Shown here: positions 42,672 through 52,276 of the stretch, piece after piece
Layout: every line of letters begins with the position of its first letter
Position numbering within the stretch: position 1 is the first letter of the stretch
Source of the DNA: Turicimonas muris
GTDB taxonomy: Bacteria; Pseudomonadota; Gammaproteobacteria; Burkholderiales; Burkholderiaceae_F
DNA: 64,000 bases
NCBI RefSeq assembly: GCF_002221595.1
Contig: NZ_NHMP01000001.1
Location: 372,001-436,000, forward strand
Direction of reading: 5' to 3'
Notes under the pieces: generated by a model
Databases searched by the model: none
The model's input: the letters and a program-made list of their open reading frames with translations, nothing else
What the model was told of the DNA's origin: nothing
Position numbers and translations under genes: made by a program

Positions 42672-43688
42672 TTAAATTCCGGTAATTCCGGATCCTTGGC
42701 AGCAGTCGCGTTTACGGTAAATAAGATAGGCAGCGTCTTCGCCTCCGGAAGCCCAAGTTTTACCGGAGGACCAAAGGGCGGTTGAAGCTCCAATCGGATA
42801 ACAGCAGCGGCCGTCAACTTTGTCGGTTGTACGGGCCGGATACACCATTTGGGTGCGATAAACGGATTTATCCATGATGGGTTCAAGATAAGGTCCGCAT
42901 TGTCCTTTCTTGCCGTAAGCCGCCCATTGAAGACCTTGACGGTGAAGCTTCATCAGAAAACGAGAAACTAATAGGGAAGAGGCCTGCGGTAAATGAACGT
43001 GAGAAGCAATCCATCCTGTGAGAGGAAAAATGTTTCCGCTGCATCCCCCGCACCAATAAAGCTCAGAGACCGGTAAGCTCGTGGTGCTGGCCACGCAGTC
43101 GGCTGCGCATGCGGCTTGAGCGGGCAGGTTTGCAAATAAACTGACATCCGGATTTAAAAAGAAGGTGGTCACCGAGTCATCCCAAAGGGGATCGAGTTCG
43201 GTCATGTAAGCTAAATCCCAAGCGGATTGTTCTAAACAATCGGTATCGAGCAAGACTTCCAGAACAAAGAGCCAAGGCGTGAAATACCAATGTACTTGAT
43301 AAAAGGAAGTTCGCCCGGAAGCAGCAGTTTTAGAAGGAGTTCTGCCGTGGGCCGGAGCACGAATGCCGACATCTAAATCCAATCCGCCGAGTGACGGGAA
43401 GCAGTAAGGCTGACGGACGATTTCTGCCGTTCTTAACGGCTCCCAGAAGGACATATTCATGCCGACTTTGATATTGGCGCCGGAGGTGCAGGCACAAAAG
43501 GTGTTTGCCCCGGTATTTGGGTCCGGATTCTTGCCGGAAGCCAGAGTAATGCCTCCTAACTTAATCGGGAAAATACAGCTCCAGCAGACATCGGTCACGG
43601 GATTAATGATCTTGCCGCGGCAAGCGGCTTCTGCAGAAGAGCTCAGCAGACCGCAAAAAAGCGTAAAGATGAAGAGGAAGGTTTTCAT
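42672..43688 (-). CDS. traU: TraU: conjugation DNA-transfer protein
   Basis: 338 residues (F TraU about 330), signal peptide (MKTFLFIFTLFCGLLSSSAEA). Conserved: CRGKIINPVTDVCWSCIFPIKLGG, FWEPLRTAEIVRQPYCFPSLGG, SELYWCGGCSGNIFPLTGW and the C-terminal RCCYPIGASTALWSSGKTWA..KRDCCQ. Periplasmic and Cys-rich; needed for transfer more than for pilus growth in F. Confidence 0.93.
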   Translation of the reverse strand: MKTFLFIFTLFCGLLSSSAEAACRGKIINPVTDVCWSCIFPIKLGGITLASGKNPDPNTGANTFCACTSGANIKVGMNMSFWEPLRTAEIVRQPYCFPSLGGLDLDVGIRAPAHGRTPSKTAASGRTSFYQVHWYFTPWLFVLEVLLDTDCLEQSAWDLAYMTELDPLWDDSVTTFFLNPDVSLFANLPAQAACAADCVASTTSLPVSELYWCGGCSGNIFPLTGWIASHVHLPQASSLLVSRFLMKLHRQGLQWAAYGKKGQCGPYLEPIMDKSVYRTQMVYPARTTDKVDGRCCYPIGASTALWSSGKTWASGGEDAAYLIYRKRDCCQGSGITGI

Positions 43689-43696
43689 AAGCAGGC

Positions 43697-44458
43697 TTAG
43701 AGGGAGTTAGACAGTACGGATTGAACTTCTTGGGGCGGGAACTCCATTCCGCTCGGGCCGTCCGTACCGTTAAAGAGGATCGCCGGCGTAGCATGGATGC
43801 CGAAAAGACGCGTTAAAGAGCCGCCTTGGTCAAAAAATATTCTTCTATTAAGGGTGCGGCTTGCTTCACCAATGCTGCCGTTGACGAGAACGATTCTGGA
43901 GTCAGGCCTTTTTTCGGCGATGGCTTTGGCTGCGTTTAATTCTTCTTTGTCGGTTCCGTCAATAAAAATCAACTCCCGAGAAATCCTCGGCATCTCAACG
44001 GAGGCAGCCTGACGAAGAAGGCTTTCGGGTAAGGTTTCAGGGATGGAAGCTTCTAAAGGCCAAATTCTGATTTCTTGTGCCTTAGCAAGACCAACAACAG
44101 CCGGAGGATTACGCATGAGTTCAGCGATTTTTTGTTTTTCTTGGTCAAAACGTTTTTGGTACTGACCGGAAGATTTAAGTTGGTTGATTCTTTCCATAAA
44201 AAGCTCCAACAAATCAGGCTCAGCAATTGGATAGATCGGACCGAGGGCCTGAAGCTTTTCTTTTGCAGCAGGGTTTTCTTTTACGGTTACTGCCTTATGG
44301 TCTTTAAGAATTGAAGAACCGGCACTATCTTTTGCGAATTTGGCAGGAGCCGCAGAAATGCCGAGGCCGCGGATTTCTAAGCCGGCATGGGTAAATCCCG
44401 CCAAGGCTCCTACTGAAGCCAAAAGACAGCAAGCTAAAAGAAGATGAGAGGTTTTCAT
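43697..44458 (-). CDS. traW: TraW: pilus assembly protein
   Basis: 253 residues from the ATG at 44458, where MKTSHLLLACCLLASVGALAG gives a signal peptide; the longer frame overlaps the signal-peptidase gene and is unlikely. IYPIAEPDLLELFMERI and the C-terminal LIFIDGTDKEE..RIVLVNGS...RRIFFDQGGSLTRLFGIHATPA match TraW. It works with TrbC in F-pilus assembly. 13 bases after the upstream stop. Confidence 0.88.
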   Translation of the reverse strand: MKTSHLLLACCLLASVGALAGFTHAGLEIRGLGISAAPAKFAKDSAGSSILKDHKAVTVKENPAAKEKLQALGPIYPIAEPDLLELFMERINQLKSSGQYQKRFDQEKQKIAELMRNPPAVVGLAKAQEIRIWPLEASIPETLPESLLRQAASVEMPRISRELIFIDGTDKEELNAAKAIAEKRPDSRIVLVNGSIGEASRTLNRRIFFDQGGSLTRLFGIHATPAILFNGTDGPSGMEFPPQEVQSVLSNSL

Positions 44459-44471
44459 GGAAGGGCGATAA

Positions 44472-44984
44472 TTAAAAAATAGGGTAAGCCTTGCCGATAA
44501 AACGGCAGCGGTTAATCGGTCCGAAGTTCGAGTATCGAGAATCAAAAGAGTCCGGATGGGTTCCCAAGACAAAGTAATCGTCTTCGCCGAGGAGTTGGTC
44601 TTGAATCTTCTGCAAGGGCTCTCCTTTGAGCGAGACTTTCTTCGCTACCGCAACTGGCTTGTCTTCACAAAAGATTTGCTGGCCATAGGTGCGGATTCTT
44701 TCTCCGGGCAGACAGACCACTTTCTTAACAAAGGGCATCTCATTGCCGGCGGTTGCGCTTTTGGGAGGATAGAAAGCCACATAGTCTCCTCGCTCAACAT
44801 CCTTTTGTCCCAGCTGAATCGCAAACAACGTTTGGGGCAAAGAGTTGGTGTAGTTGTAAGCCAATTTCCAGTGATGGGTAAGAATGACCACAATCAATAA
44901 AGCGAGCATCCAAATCCATCCGTAGCGAGAGTAATGGCGTGAAATGCCCAAAAAGAATCTCACGGCGTTATGAGCTAAATTCAT
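44472..44984 (-). CDS. Conjugation-type S26 signal peptidase (TraF/TrhF-like)
   Basis: 170 residues, one N-terminal membrane anchor (WIWMLALLIVVILTHHW). The catalytic Ser lies in YNYTNSLPQTLFAI and the catalytic Lys in FVKKVVCLPGERI, with a C-terminal FVLGTHPDSFDSRYSNFGPI box as in LepB/TraF peptidases. It probably matures the pilin or another tra protein. Overlaps trbI by 4 bases. Confidence 0.85.
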   Translation of the reverse strand: MNLAHNAVRFFLGISRHYSRYGWIWMLALLIVVILTHHWKLAYNYTNSLPQTLFAIQLGQKDVERGDYVAFYPPKSATAGNEMPFVKKVVCLPGERIRTYGQQIFCEDKPVAVAKKVSLKGEPLQKIQDQLLGEDDYFVLGTHPDSFDSRYSNFGPINRCRFIGKAYPIF

Positions 44985-45472
44985 TTGAAGGCCTTGGAGA
45001 AATTAGATTGAAGGGCTTTCATACGCTCGGCGACTAAGATTTCCGATTTAGCGATTTTGTCGGGTGTAAAGCCGAGCTTTTGCAGCAAAGGTTCGGTGTA
45101 ATCCGGCAGCTTAGTCGGTGAGATCACTGCAGAAGAAACCAATAAGGTGCAATTGCATTCTTTTTGAAGGTTTTCTATTTCGGTTTTCATGCGGTGTGCA
45201 AAGATTTTGGCTTCAACGGCTAACTCTTCAGGTTTTAATCCTTTAGAAGCCAGAATGGTTTCGTTGACTTGAACTACCTTGTTGAGGTTCAGTACCGCAA
45301 AAGCAGGGGCCTCTTTAATTTGTCTCTGCAGCATGAAGAAGGCAGCACTTGCAAGAACGGCGAGAGCCATGACTGCGACGGCTAAGACTTTAGAAAGCAG
45401 AGAAGGTGACCTTACGGCAACGTGCGGCCGAGTGTTTTCATTCCTCATGTTGTTTGTGGAAGGCTTCGTCAT
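44981..45472 (-). CDS. trbI: TrbI-like F-type conjugation protein
   Basis: 163 residues with one membrane span (KVLAVAVMALAVLASAAFFML), then a periplasmic helical domain starting APAFAVLNLNKVVQV, as in the type-F TrbI family. It begins with a 4-base overlap to traC. In F it affects pilus retraction. Sequence identity is weak by eye; position between traC and the signal peptidase/traW supports the call. Confidence 0.7.
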   Translation of the reverse strand: MTKPSTNNMRNENTRPHVAVRSPSLLSKVLAVAVMALAVLASAAFFMLQRQIKEAPAFAVLNLNKVVQVNETILASKGLKPEELAVEAKIFAHRMKTEIENLQKECNCTLLVSSAVISPTKLPDYTEPLLQKLGFTPDKIAKSEILVAERMKALQSNFSKAFK

Positions 45473-48189
45473 TTGCTTCGATCCTTAAGAACAAATTCAA
45501 TTGCCTGATGCATGGACAAGCCCTGCTGAAGATAATGATTAATGGCTTCGATATCGTTTGGATGAGTACTGGTCATGAGCTGAGAGTAAGGATCCAAAAG
45601 CAAGCGGTTTACGGAAGGCGGTTGATCTCCGATTCTGATAAAAACTTCCGAGTAAGCTCCTGCAACAGTCGTTAAAGACTCCAGCATTTGAATCTGATGG
45701 TCATCCATCGCAATATGACCTTTGCGTTTGAGCTGCTCTAAGGCTTCCTGTTTTTGTCGAAGGATAAATAAACAGTCAGAGTTTTCTAAAGCCGAACGGG
45801 CAGTTTCGCTTTTCCAATAGTCAGAGGGAGACTGTGTAGCGGTAAAGAAAGAGCCGTTGTATTTTCTGGCGCGGCGGTAGCCTTCCTCAATAAACTTGCC
45901 GGAATGGCCTTCGCCCATTAAGTCCCAGGCCTCATCAATAATGACTAGCTTGGCTTCTTTACGGGAGCCCTGTTTCATTTCTTGGTCAATAAGACACATC
46001 AGCAGCATGAGGATGACGGACTGAAGGGACTTCTTGTTTTTGAGCTGTTCCAGCTCTAAGACAACAAACTTGTTGTCAAAACGGATATTGGCTTCGCCGT
46101 TAAAAAAGGTTTCGTAAGCGCCTCCTTTGCAGAAAGGACTTAACTGAATGCCGAGGTCGGAAATTCTCGGGTCGTTTAAATGTTCCTGCTCTGCTCGAGT
46201 AAGAGATTGGTAATGCGCTGCCCAATGTTCATCATCGATTTGAGGTTTAGTACCGCCGATTCTTCCGTTATGGATCAAGGACTCAGCTAAGTCAGTGACC
46301 GTCGGAATTCTTCCTTCTTTGACGGCTTTAACCCAAGTACTCTTGAAGTGGACGGCCAAGTGCGAAAGACGCAGGTCGTCCAAGGGCATAGAAGGAGAAA
46401 CCATCTGAGCGATGACCGGCAAAAAGAAACTTAAATCTTTGTCGATATCTTCAATCAGGGAGAAGGGATTAAGACAGTCAAAGCTGCCGTCAGCGCGAGG
46501 AAGATCGGAGAATTCAATGTATTGGCCCTGCAGAACGGAACAAAGCTTCTGGAAGCTGCGTCCGTGGTCAATAATCCAAACTCTTCCGCCGGTTCTTAAG
46601 ACGCCGGTTGCAATTTCATTTAAGAGTACACTCTTGCCGGAGCCGGAAGCACCGATAATCGCGCCGTTGTAGTTTCCGTTCGGATTAGCAAAAGGATTAA
46701 CGGAAAGAATTTGGCCTCTTCTGCTGACAAGATTAATGACCGGCGTCGGCAGCTGCTTTCCTGCTAAGGGAGGAGAACCTTTCCAATCGGCAATCAGAGG
46801 CAGCATATTAGCGGCGTTGCCCGTGGTTTTAGTGGTTGAGCGCTGAGCCGCTTTAATGTCGGCCGCTAAAAGCGGTCCTCCGGTCATCGGCAAAGAGGCC
46901 AACAAGCCTTGAAGCTGCATAAAGTCGTCCACCACGAGATCTAAGCCTGCGGTTTGGTAAATCGAGCGCGCGGTTTCTACGGCAGTGTGCTGATTGCCGC
47001 TTTCCGGAAACAACAGGATTTGGTTGGACATATGAAGAAGTCCTTCACCGTTTTCAAAAGCTTCAACGGCTAAGCGCCAGTCTTCGGCCTCTTTACGCAT
47101 AACCGGCATAAACTTGACGATTTCCGTGGAGGCGATTTGCTCGGCTCGTGCGCTTTTAAGCTGCGTCTGTGCCTTGGCCGATTCGTAGCTCTTGGTAGAA
47201 AGACAGGTGGTAATGAGATACGGACAAGGATAAGGGGCTTTATCGCCTTGAGGAGAACCTGTCAGTTTATTTACGTTATCCAAAGAAAAGGCTTCCGGAT
47301 AATTGCGTACGCTCATGGAAACGGCAGCTACTCGTTTTTGTCGATATAAAGAGTGAAAATCAATGAAGTTCGGTTCAATATTGATTCTGGTATCGGCGAG
47401 GACGCACTGGGTTCTCGGTTCACGATCGGGATCGTGAACGGTAGGAGTCCAAGCATTCTCTAAAAACAAATGAGGATTTAACAGTTGAGAAAGCGTATTG
47501 ATGAGGACGGACTCGTTCCAAGACCAAGGGCTTAAATGCCATTGGCGAAGGAGAGCCATATGTCCTTCCCGAATCTTTTTAACTTTATCGCGAACGGCAA
47601 GATTAAAAGGATCGGAAGTCGGAATGACTACACTCATCCATGAGCGGAAATTGCATAGTCTTCCGGTTATTCCGGGTTTAGGATCTTGATAAGAGCCTTT
47701 TAATAAGAAGTCGGCACGGGCTTTGGAAAGCCCCTTCATGAGCTCAAGCTGCTCAACGCGTAAAGGATCATCTTTAGATGAGGGTTCAACGGCTGAAGAA
47801 AGAATTAAATCCGTCAAAGGCTTAACGTACGGAGAAGCAAACAAGCAGAACTGAATGCCGGTTCCTTCCGGAATTCCTTGACCGAAGAGATGCTTGAGGC
47901 TTTTAGCCATGACCGGAGTACATCCGGTTTGCGGAACAATCTCAATTACGTAGCCCAGGCCTTCAAAAGAATTGAAGTTAGGAGCGGCAATAGCGCATAA
48001 GTTATCTTCTTCGCTGAAATGAGCGTAAGGAAGAAGGTTGGAGAATCTGTCGATAAGCATAGGAGAGCCGGTTCTCGGCTCCATTTCTGAATCTTTCATG
48101 GATAAATTGGAGACAAAAGACATTCCGAACTTGGAAGAAAGTTTTGTTTTAAGGTTCTTCAAAAGAGAAGCTTTTAATTGCCTGGTCAC
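45469..48189 (-). CDS. traC: TraC: VirB4-type assembly ATPase
   Basis: 906 residues. Walker A IIGASGSGKSVLLNEIA (G513-S520) and Walker B KLVIIDEAWDLMGEG, followed by ARKYNGSFFTATQSPSDYW as in TraC/VirB4 ATPases. The N-terminal 450 residues carry the TraC-specific domain. It powers pilin assembly at the inner membrane. It overlaps traV and trbI by 4 bases each. Confidence 0.94.
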   Translation of the reverse strand: MTRQLKASLLKNLKTKLSSKFGMSFVSNLSMKDSEMEPRTGSPMLIDRFSNLLPYAHFSEEDNLCAIAAPNFNSFEGLGYVIEIVPQTGCTPVMAKSLKHLFGQGIPEGTGIQFCLFASPYVKPLTDLILSSAVEPSSKDDPLRVEQLELMKGLSKARADFLLKGSYQDPKPGITGRLCNFRSWMSVVIPTSDPFNLAVRDKVKKIREGHMALLRQWHLSPWSWNESVLINTLSQLLNPHLFLENAWTPTVHDPDREPRTQCVLADTRINIEPNFIDFHSLYRQKRVAAVSMSVRNYPEAFSLDNVNKLTGSPQGDKAPYPCPYLITTCLSTKSYESAKAQTQLKSARAEQIASTEIVKFMPVMRKEAEDWRLAVEAFENGEGLLHMSNQILLFPESGNQHTAVETARSIYQTAGLDLVVDDFMQLQGLLASLPMTGGPLLAADIKAAQRSTTKTTGNAANMLPLIADWKGSPPLAGKQLPTPVINLVSRRGQILSVNPFANPNGNYNGAIIGASGSGKSVLLNEIATGVLRTGGRVWIIDHGRSFQKLCSVLQGQYIEFSDLPRADGSFDCLNPFSLIEDIDKDLSFFLPVIAQMVSPSMPLDDLRLSHLAVHFKSTWVKAVKEGRIPTVTDLAESLIHNGRIGGTKPQIDDEHWAAHYQSLTRAEQEHLNDPRISDLGIQLSPFCKGGAYETFFNGEANIRFDNKFVVLELEQLKNKKSLQSVILMLLMCLIDQEMKQGSRKEAKLVIIDEAWDLMGEGHSGKFIEEGYRRARKYNGSFFTATQSPSDYWKSETARSALENSDCLFILRQKQEALEQLKRKGHIAMDDHQIQMLESLTTVAGAYSEVFIRIGDQPPSVNRLLLDPYSQLMTSTHPNDIEAINHYLQQGLSMHQAIEFVLKDRSK

Positions 48190-48827
48190 GAAGTTCTTCC
48201 TTTAAGGACATCTAAAGGGTTAGGTTTCTTTGTCGAGGGCTCCGGTGTTTTATCTTGAGAGAGCGGGTAGACTGGGCGATAAGGACTTCTCGGCTTAGCC
48301 ATTTCATCAATTGTCGGGACTGACCAGCCGGCGTTCAGCACTTTGACGTACATATAACGCTGGTCATGAAGGTCCCCTTCAGTGTCGGTAAAAGGCGCCA
48401 TCCAAACTCTAAAAATGGTTTCGGGGCTTCTCCAAGGCGACGCCGGAGAAATTACGGCAAAGTTCGGGCTGGTGATGGGACTGACCGCTGAGGCTGCTTG
48501 CCGTTCTGCCTTGAGCAGGGCTTCTTCGGGAGAAGGGGCGGAAGCTGAGCCCTTAGCCGCTTGCTCTCGGTTCGGCTCAAAATACGGTTGGACAAATTCC
48601 AGCTCCTCCGCTTGGGCTGCGAAGGCCGCAGGCACCTGAAGGTTCTGCGCGTCTTCAGCTTCTTTTTGTGTTTGGGCATAGACATCCGAAATATTTCTGC
48701 AAGACGGCTTGCCGGTTAAATCGCCGCAGGAAAAGTCCGTCTGAGCATTGGAGAAGCCGGTCAAGGAGCCGCAGCCTGTTAAAAGAACTGCCGGAAGCAG
48801 ACAAGTTAAAAGTGCAGTGGTTCTCAT
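48186..48827 (-). CDS. traV: TraV: outer-membrane lipoprotein
   Basis: 213 residues. Lipoprotein signal MRTTALLTCLLPAVLLTGCGS (lipobox LLTG-C19), then FSCGDLTGKPSCRNISDVYAQ, the two-cysteine TraV segment. The C-terminal part contains ISPASPWRSPETIFRVWMAPFTDTEGDLHD. With TraK and TraB it forms the outer-membrane core of the channel. Confidence 0.88.
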   Translation of the reverse strand: MRTTALLTCLLPAVLLTGCGSLTGFSNAQTDFSCGDLTGKPSCRNISDVYAQTQKEAEDAQNLQVPAAFAAQAEELEFVQPYFEPNREQAAKGSASAPSPEEALLKAERQAASAVSPITSPNFAVISPASPWRSPETIFRVWMAPFTDTEGDLHDQRYMYVKVLNAGWSVPTIDEMAKPRSPYRPVYPLSQDKTPEPSTKKPNPLDVLKGRTS

Positions 48828-49678
48828 GATTTTGTCTTTTTATTGCCTTGATTGATGAATTCTTCGAGCTTTTCAAGAGGAAGGGCTCCGGCCGTTCGGT
48901 CGCCTGCGGCGTTAATCAGGGTCGGCGTGCCTCCGATGCCAAGCTCTGCGGCCAGCTTTAGAGTAGATTCGACCGGAGAAGTGCAAATCGGATTGTTAGC
49001 TACCGACTTAACCGTCTCTCCGTTTAAAGCTTTAGCCAGCTCTTTAACACTGTCGGCTGCACACCAGACGGCATCGCTTTTAGCTTTAGCTTCCGGATGG
49101 ATAGAAACTAAAGGAAAAAGAAACGTATAGACAGTCACATCGGTAACTTTCTCTAAAGTTTTAGCGAGTTTTCTGGAATAAGGACAATCAACATCGGTAA
49201 AGATAATCAAGGTTCGGGAGCCGTTTCCTTTAACTTCTTTAACGGCTTTATCTAAAGGAAGCTTTTTAATGTCAATGCGGCGAATATCTTTAAGTCTTCG
49301 GTCGGTTAAGTCCTGACCTTTTTCCATATCCAAGAGACGGCCGGAAAACAGAAATCTCGCTGTTTTATCAAAGTAAATGACTTCTTTACCGACGGCGGCT
49401 TCAAAGATTCCGGGAACGGGCGTTAAAGAAAATTCATTTACTTTGGTTTTTGGATAACGCTCGGCAAATCTTTCGGAAGCTTCTTTTAAGTTCGCGGACG
49501 GATCCACAATGACCGGTGCTGTTTTATCCGAGGCATTTGCAGACTTAACGGAAGCGGCTTTGACGACAGCTGCGGTCTTAACGGCGCCCGGAGATGGATT
49601 AGTGCAAGCTCCGGAGGCATGAACCGAGGAAGCCGCAAAGGCTGCTGCAATGAATAAAAAGAGAAGAGATTTTTGCAT
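48824..49678 (-). CDS. DsbC-like periplasmic thioredoxin-fold protein (CPYS variant)
   Basis: 284 residues, signal peptide (KSLLFLFIAAAFAASSVHA). The DsbC dimerisation-type region LTPVPGIFEAAVGKEVIYFDKTARFLFSGRLLDMEKGQDLTDRR is followed by the thioredoxin fold, LIIFTDVDCPYSRKL...GIGGTPTLINAAG. Where DsbC has C-x-x-C this has C-P-Y-S: the resolving Cys is Ser. Two more cysteines occur (VWCAAD, NPICTSP). It lies between traB and traV, the place of dsbC in SXT-type elements, and probably helps fold TraN, TraU and TraH. Confidence 0.88.
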   Translation of the reverse strand: MQKSLLFLFIAAAFAASSVHASGACTNPSPGAVKTAAVVKAASVKSANASDKTAPVIVDPSANLKEASERFAERYPKTKVNEFSLTPVPGIFEAAVGKEVIYFDKTARFLFSGRLLDMEKGQDLTDRRLKDIRRIDIKKLPLDKAVKEVKGNGSRTLIIFTDVDCPYSRKLAKTLEKVTDVTVYTFLFPLVSIHPEAKAKSDAVWCAADSVKELAKALNGETVKSVANNPICTSPVESTLKLAAELGIGGTPTLINAAGDRTAGALPLEKLEEFINQGNKKTKS

Positions 49679-49689
49679 AGGAGAATTTC

Positions 49690-50922
49690 TTATTTATTTA
49701 AACGTTCAATAGATAAGCCTTGAGAAATCACGATTTCTACGTCACGGCCGGAATCCACTTCAAGGACCGGGAACATATCGCTGGCAAGTTTTAAGTAGTA
49801 ATCGGTAATGCGGTCCATGGCATGGGACGTTCCTTCGCCGAGACCGGCTCGCCACGGATTTTTAACGCTTTTTGAAACCGTTCCGGTAATGGATGTGGTG
49901 GAGTCTTCGGCGGCTAAAGAGACGGCTTTGCCAAGGCCCGATAAGGTTCCGGTAAAGAGTGCATTGGCGATTGCCTGTCCGGATTTGGTTACCAATCGAG
50001 CGCGAAGACCGGTTTTACCGTCTTCGCCGGAAACGTATCCTTGAAGTTTGGTGTCAACGGCTCCGCCGTTTTCGTCAATACAAGAAAGACGGTCTAAGCG
50101 GATCAGAACTCGTTCGCTGGCAAGTTCACCGGTGGCGTTAGCGGTCACAAAACATCTTTTAATGCCGGAACGATAAAGGTTAGGCATAACGGCGGCATCA
50201 GTGAGCTCCATTAAGATTGGAACAGGGTTGCCGCTTCCCTGACCGCGGGTAGGAGCAATGGTGCCGTTAAGCAGCCTTGCTTTAGCAAAGGTTCCGCTCG
50301 GAAGGTATGTCAAGGCAGAAGGTTTGCTTTGCTGCTGCGGCAGTTTGCCAAGCACGGAAGAAGATTCTTTCTTTTGCGAAAGATCCGTAATAACCAAGCG
50401 AGGCAAACGCTGGGATGCCTGCTGCTCAGCCGCTTGTCTTTGGCGGGAGGTTTGCCCGGAAGAAAATCCTTGTCTGTTTGAGTGCGGGGCATTCTTGCCG
50501 AGGATTTGACCGGTTTGTCCTCCGGTAATCGCTTCAGCCGGAGGCCAGCCGTCCTGAGAATAATTGGAAACGGCTTTTGGTGCACGGATTTCTTCCGCTT
50601 GTTTTTTATGGAGTTCTTCCTTTAAGCGCTCTAATTCTTTAGTAAAGTGCTTTTCTCGTGCAGAGGCTTCTTTTAAAGAACCTTCGAGGTTCTGAAGTCT
50701 TTCATCGTAAAGTGCCTTGTAGCGTTCCACGTCTGTTTCGTTCGGCGTGATTTCAAATTTGGTCGGTGTTTCTTTACGCTCTTTAGGAACGGAATCTTTT
50801 CCGGTGAAATGCATAAAAAGAAAGACGACGAGCCCACAGCCGATGAGAGCAAGAGCAAGCACTTTCCATTGCTTAAAAAGCGTTTTGCGAGCTGCTGCGC
50901 TTTGAGGTGTATAGCCAATCAT
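49690..50922 (-). CDS. traB: TraB: inner-to-outer membrane scaffold (VirB10-like)
   Basis: 410 residues from ATG 50922 (ATGA overlap with the traK stop; a longer frame starts at 50949). One membrane span (VLALALIGCGLVVFLFMHF), coiled coil (about residues 60-110), Gln/Ser-rich linker, then the beta-barrel domain: YLPSGTFAKARLLNGTIAPT, ...LIRLDRLSCIDENGG...GLRARLVTKSGQA and a C-terminal VEIVISQGLSIE. It spans the envelope and connects TraK/TraV with the ATPases. Confidence 0.92.
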   Translation of the reverse strand: MIGYTPQSAAARKTLFKQWKVLALALIGCGLVVFLFMHFTGKDSVPKERKETPTKFEITPNETDVERYKALYDERLQNLEGSLKEASAREKHFTKELERLKEELHKKQAEEIRAPKAVSNYSQDGWPPAEAITGGQTGQILGKNAPHSNRQGFSSGQTSRQRQAAEQQASQRLPRLVITDLSQKKESSSVLGKLPQQQSKPSALTYLPSGTFAKARLLNGTIAPTRGQGSGNPVPILMELTDAAVMPNLYRSGIKRCFVTANATGELASERVLIRLDRLSCIDENGGAVDTKLQGYVSGEDGKTGLRARLVTKSGQAIANALFTGTLSGLGKAVSLAAEDSTTSITGTVSKSVKNPWRAGLGEGTSHAMDRITDYYLKLASDMFPVLEVDSGRDVEIVISQGLSIERLNK

Positions 50923-51674
50923 TGGAAATCTCCCATGCGGACAATCCAAAGATCTGTTTTTTCTTTGGAAGAAAGAGAGGCTTTATCTACGCCAATAGCC
51001 GCGACATTCTTTTGCCAGAAGCTGGACTCTTCAATCGGAGCCGGGGCAGAGTTGATGTTCTCCAGCGTCCAGAGTTCCAGTCTGAGTCCGGCAGTATCCC
51101 AATAACGAACGGGCACGGCCGTTAAAGAATCACGAATCATTTTGGATGCAGAGAGTTTTTTAGAAGGCTCGTTGACTATGGTGGTGAGTCCTCTAAAAAG
51201 CTTTTGGATTCTTTCTTCTGCCGGATGAGAAGTTCCGGCTGCCGCGTTAGAAGAAGAGGTCAAGCTGCGGGCTTCTTCGATTTCTAAGTTTTGACCGGAA
51301 AGTTTTTCCGTGGGCGTCAGCACTAAAGAATGTGTTTGACCGGATTCGGTCATTACAAACAAGTTTGTGCTTTCTCTGGTCAAAGGAACGGCAAACAAAG
51401 ATCCGGTCGGTTCGTCATGTTTAATGTCAATGACTTGAGGATCAGAGACATAGCGGAGGATTCTGCCGTTTTTAACGGAGATTCTGTTTGCCTGACGCAT
51501 AGAAATCGGAGCATAGCGGGCATCTCCAAGATTCTTGAGCTTGGTAGATGCTTGTGCCGTGCTCGGCACGCTCTCATCAAAGTCAAAGCCCGGCGGAATT
51601 TCTTTAGCGGCCAGCACCTGTAAAGACAATGCTGCAGTAAAGGCTAAGGCAAGTTTTAACGTAGTTTTAGTCAT
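50919..51674 (-). CDS. traK: TraK: secretin-like outer-membrane core protein
   Basis: 251 residues, signal peptide (LKLALAFTAALSLQVLAAK). ISVKNGRILRYVSDPQVIDIKHDEPTGSLFAVPL and NLFVMTESGQTHSLVLTP match TraK (VirB9-like role). It begins 2 bases after traE and overlaps traB by 4. Confidence 0.88.
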   Translation of the reverse strand: MTKTTLKLALAFTAALSLQVLAAKEIPPGFDFDESVPSTAQASTKLKNLGDARYAPISMRQANRISVKNGRILRYVSDPQVIDIKHDEPTGSLFAVPLTRESTNLFVMTESGQTHSLVLTPTEKLSGQNLEIEEARSLTSSSNAAAGTSHPAEERIQKLFRGLTTIVNEPSKKLSASKMIRDSLTAVPVRYWDTAGLRLELWTLENINSAPAPIEESSFWQKNVAAIGVDKASLSSKEKTDLWIVRMGDFQ

Positions 51675-51676
51675 GT

Positions 51677-52270
51677 TTAAGCCTCCTTCTTAGAAGAATT
51701 CTCAAAAGGCTTTTTGCAGTTGGTTTCATGCATGCTTTGAACCCAAAGACGAGTTCCTGCATAACGGAACTGAAGCGTCCAGCATTTCTGCGTGGTGGAG
51801 GTAAGCACATTGCCGATGAACTGACGGACATTGCCGGAGACGGCAACTTTCATGGAGCGGGGAAGAACTTCAACCGACTGCGGAATAAAGGAAGTCGATG
51901 AGTTGGAGCTTTTCATTTGACGTCCCTGTTTTAACAGCATGAGTTCAATATCGCCGCGTTTTTCGGGGTCCGCGTATTTAAGAAGCTGAGTCATGTTGTG
52001 CTCAAAAGTTTCCGGAGAATTGTTAAGAGCCAACTGGACTAAGTAAGAACTCATTTGTTCGAGGTATTCGGGAGAAACGGTTTTATCATCCATCCAAAAG
52101 GATTTAGAAGGTTCGGCCGGAAGCACGACGACCCGGCTTTTATCTTCCATTGCTACGATGCCTCCGGCCAAGATGAGGTTGACTCCGAGGCTTGCGGCAA
52201 AGGCGTAGATAAAGAACTTTCTGACGGCCAAACGGCTCGCAAGCTCGGATGTGTATTCATGGATGTTCAT
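51677..52270 (-). CDS. traE: TraE: VirB5/8-position conjugation protein
   Basis: 197 residues, one N-terminal membrane span (FFIYAFAASLGVNLILAGGIVAM), then a periplasmic domain: SYLVQLALNNSPETFEHNMTQLLKYADPE and VLPRSMKVAVSGNVRQFIGNVLTSTTQKCWTLQFRYAGTRLWVQS, typical for TraE. Belongs to the pilus assembly complex. Confidence 0.88.
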   Translation of the reverse strand: MNIHEYTSELASRLAVRKFFIYAFAASLGVNLILAGGIVAMEDKSRVVVLPAEPSKSFWMDDKTVSPEYLEQMSSYLVQLALNNSPETFEHNMTQLLKYADPEKRGDIELMLLKQGRQMKSSNSSTSFIPQSVEVLPRSMKVAVSGNVRQFIGNVLTSTTQKCWTLQFRYAGTRLWVQSMHETNCKKPFENSSKKEA

Positions 52271-52276
52271 AACAAA

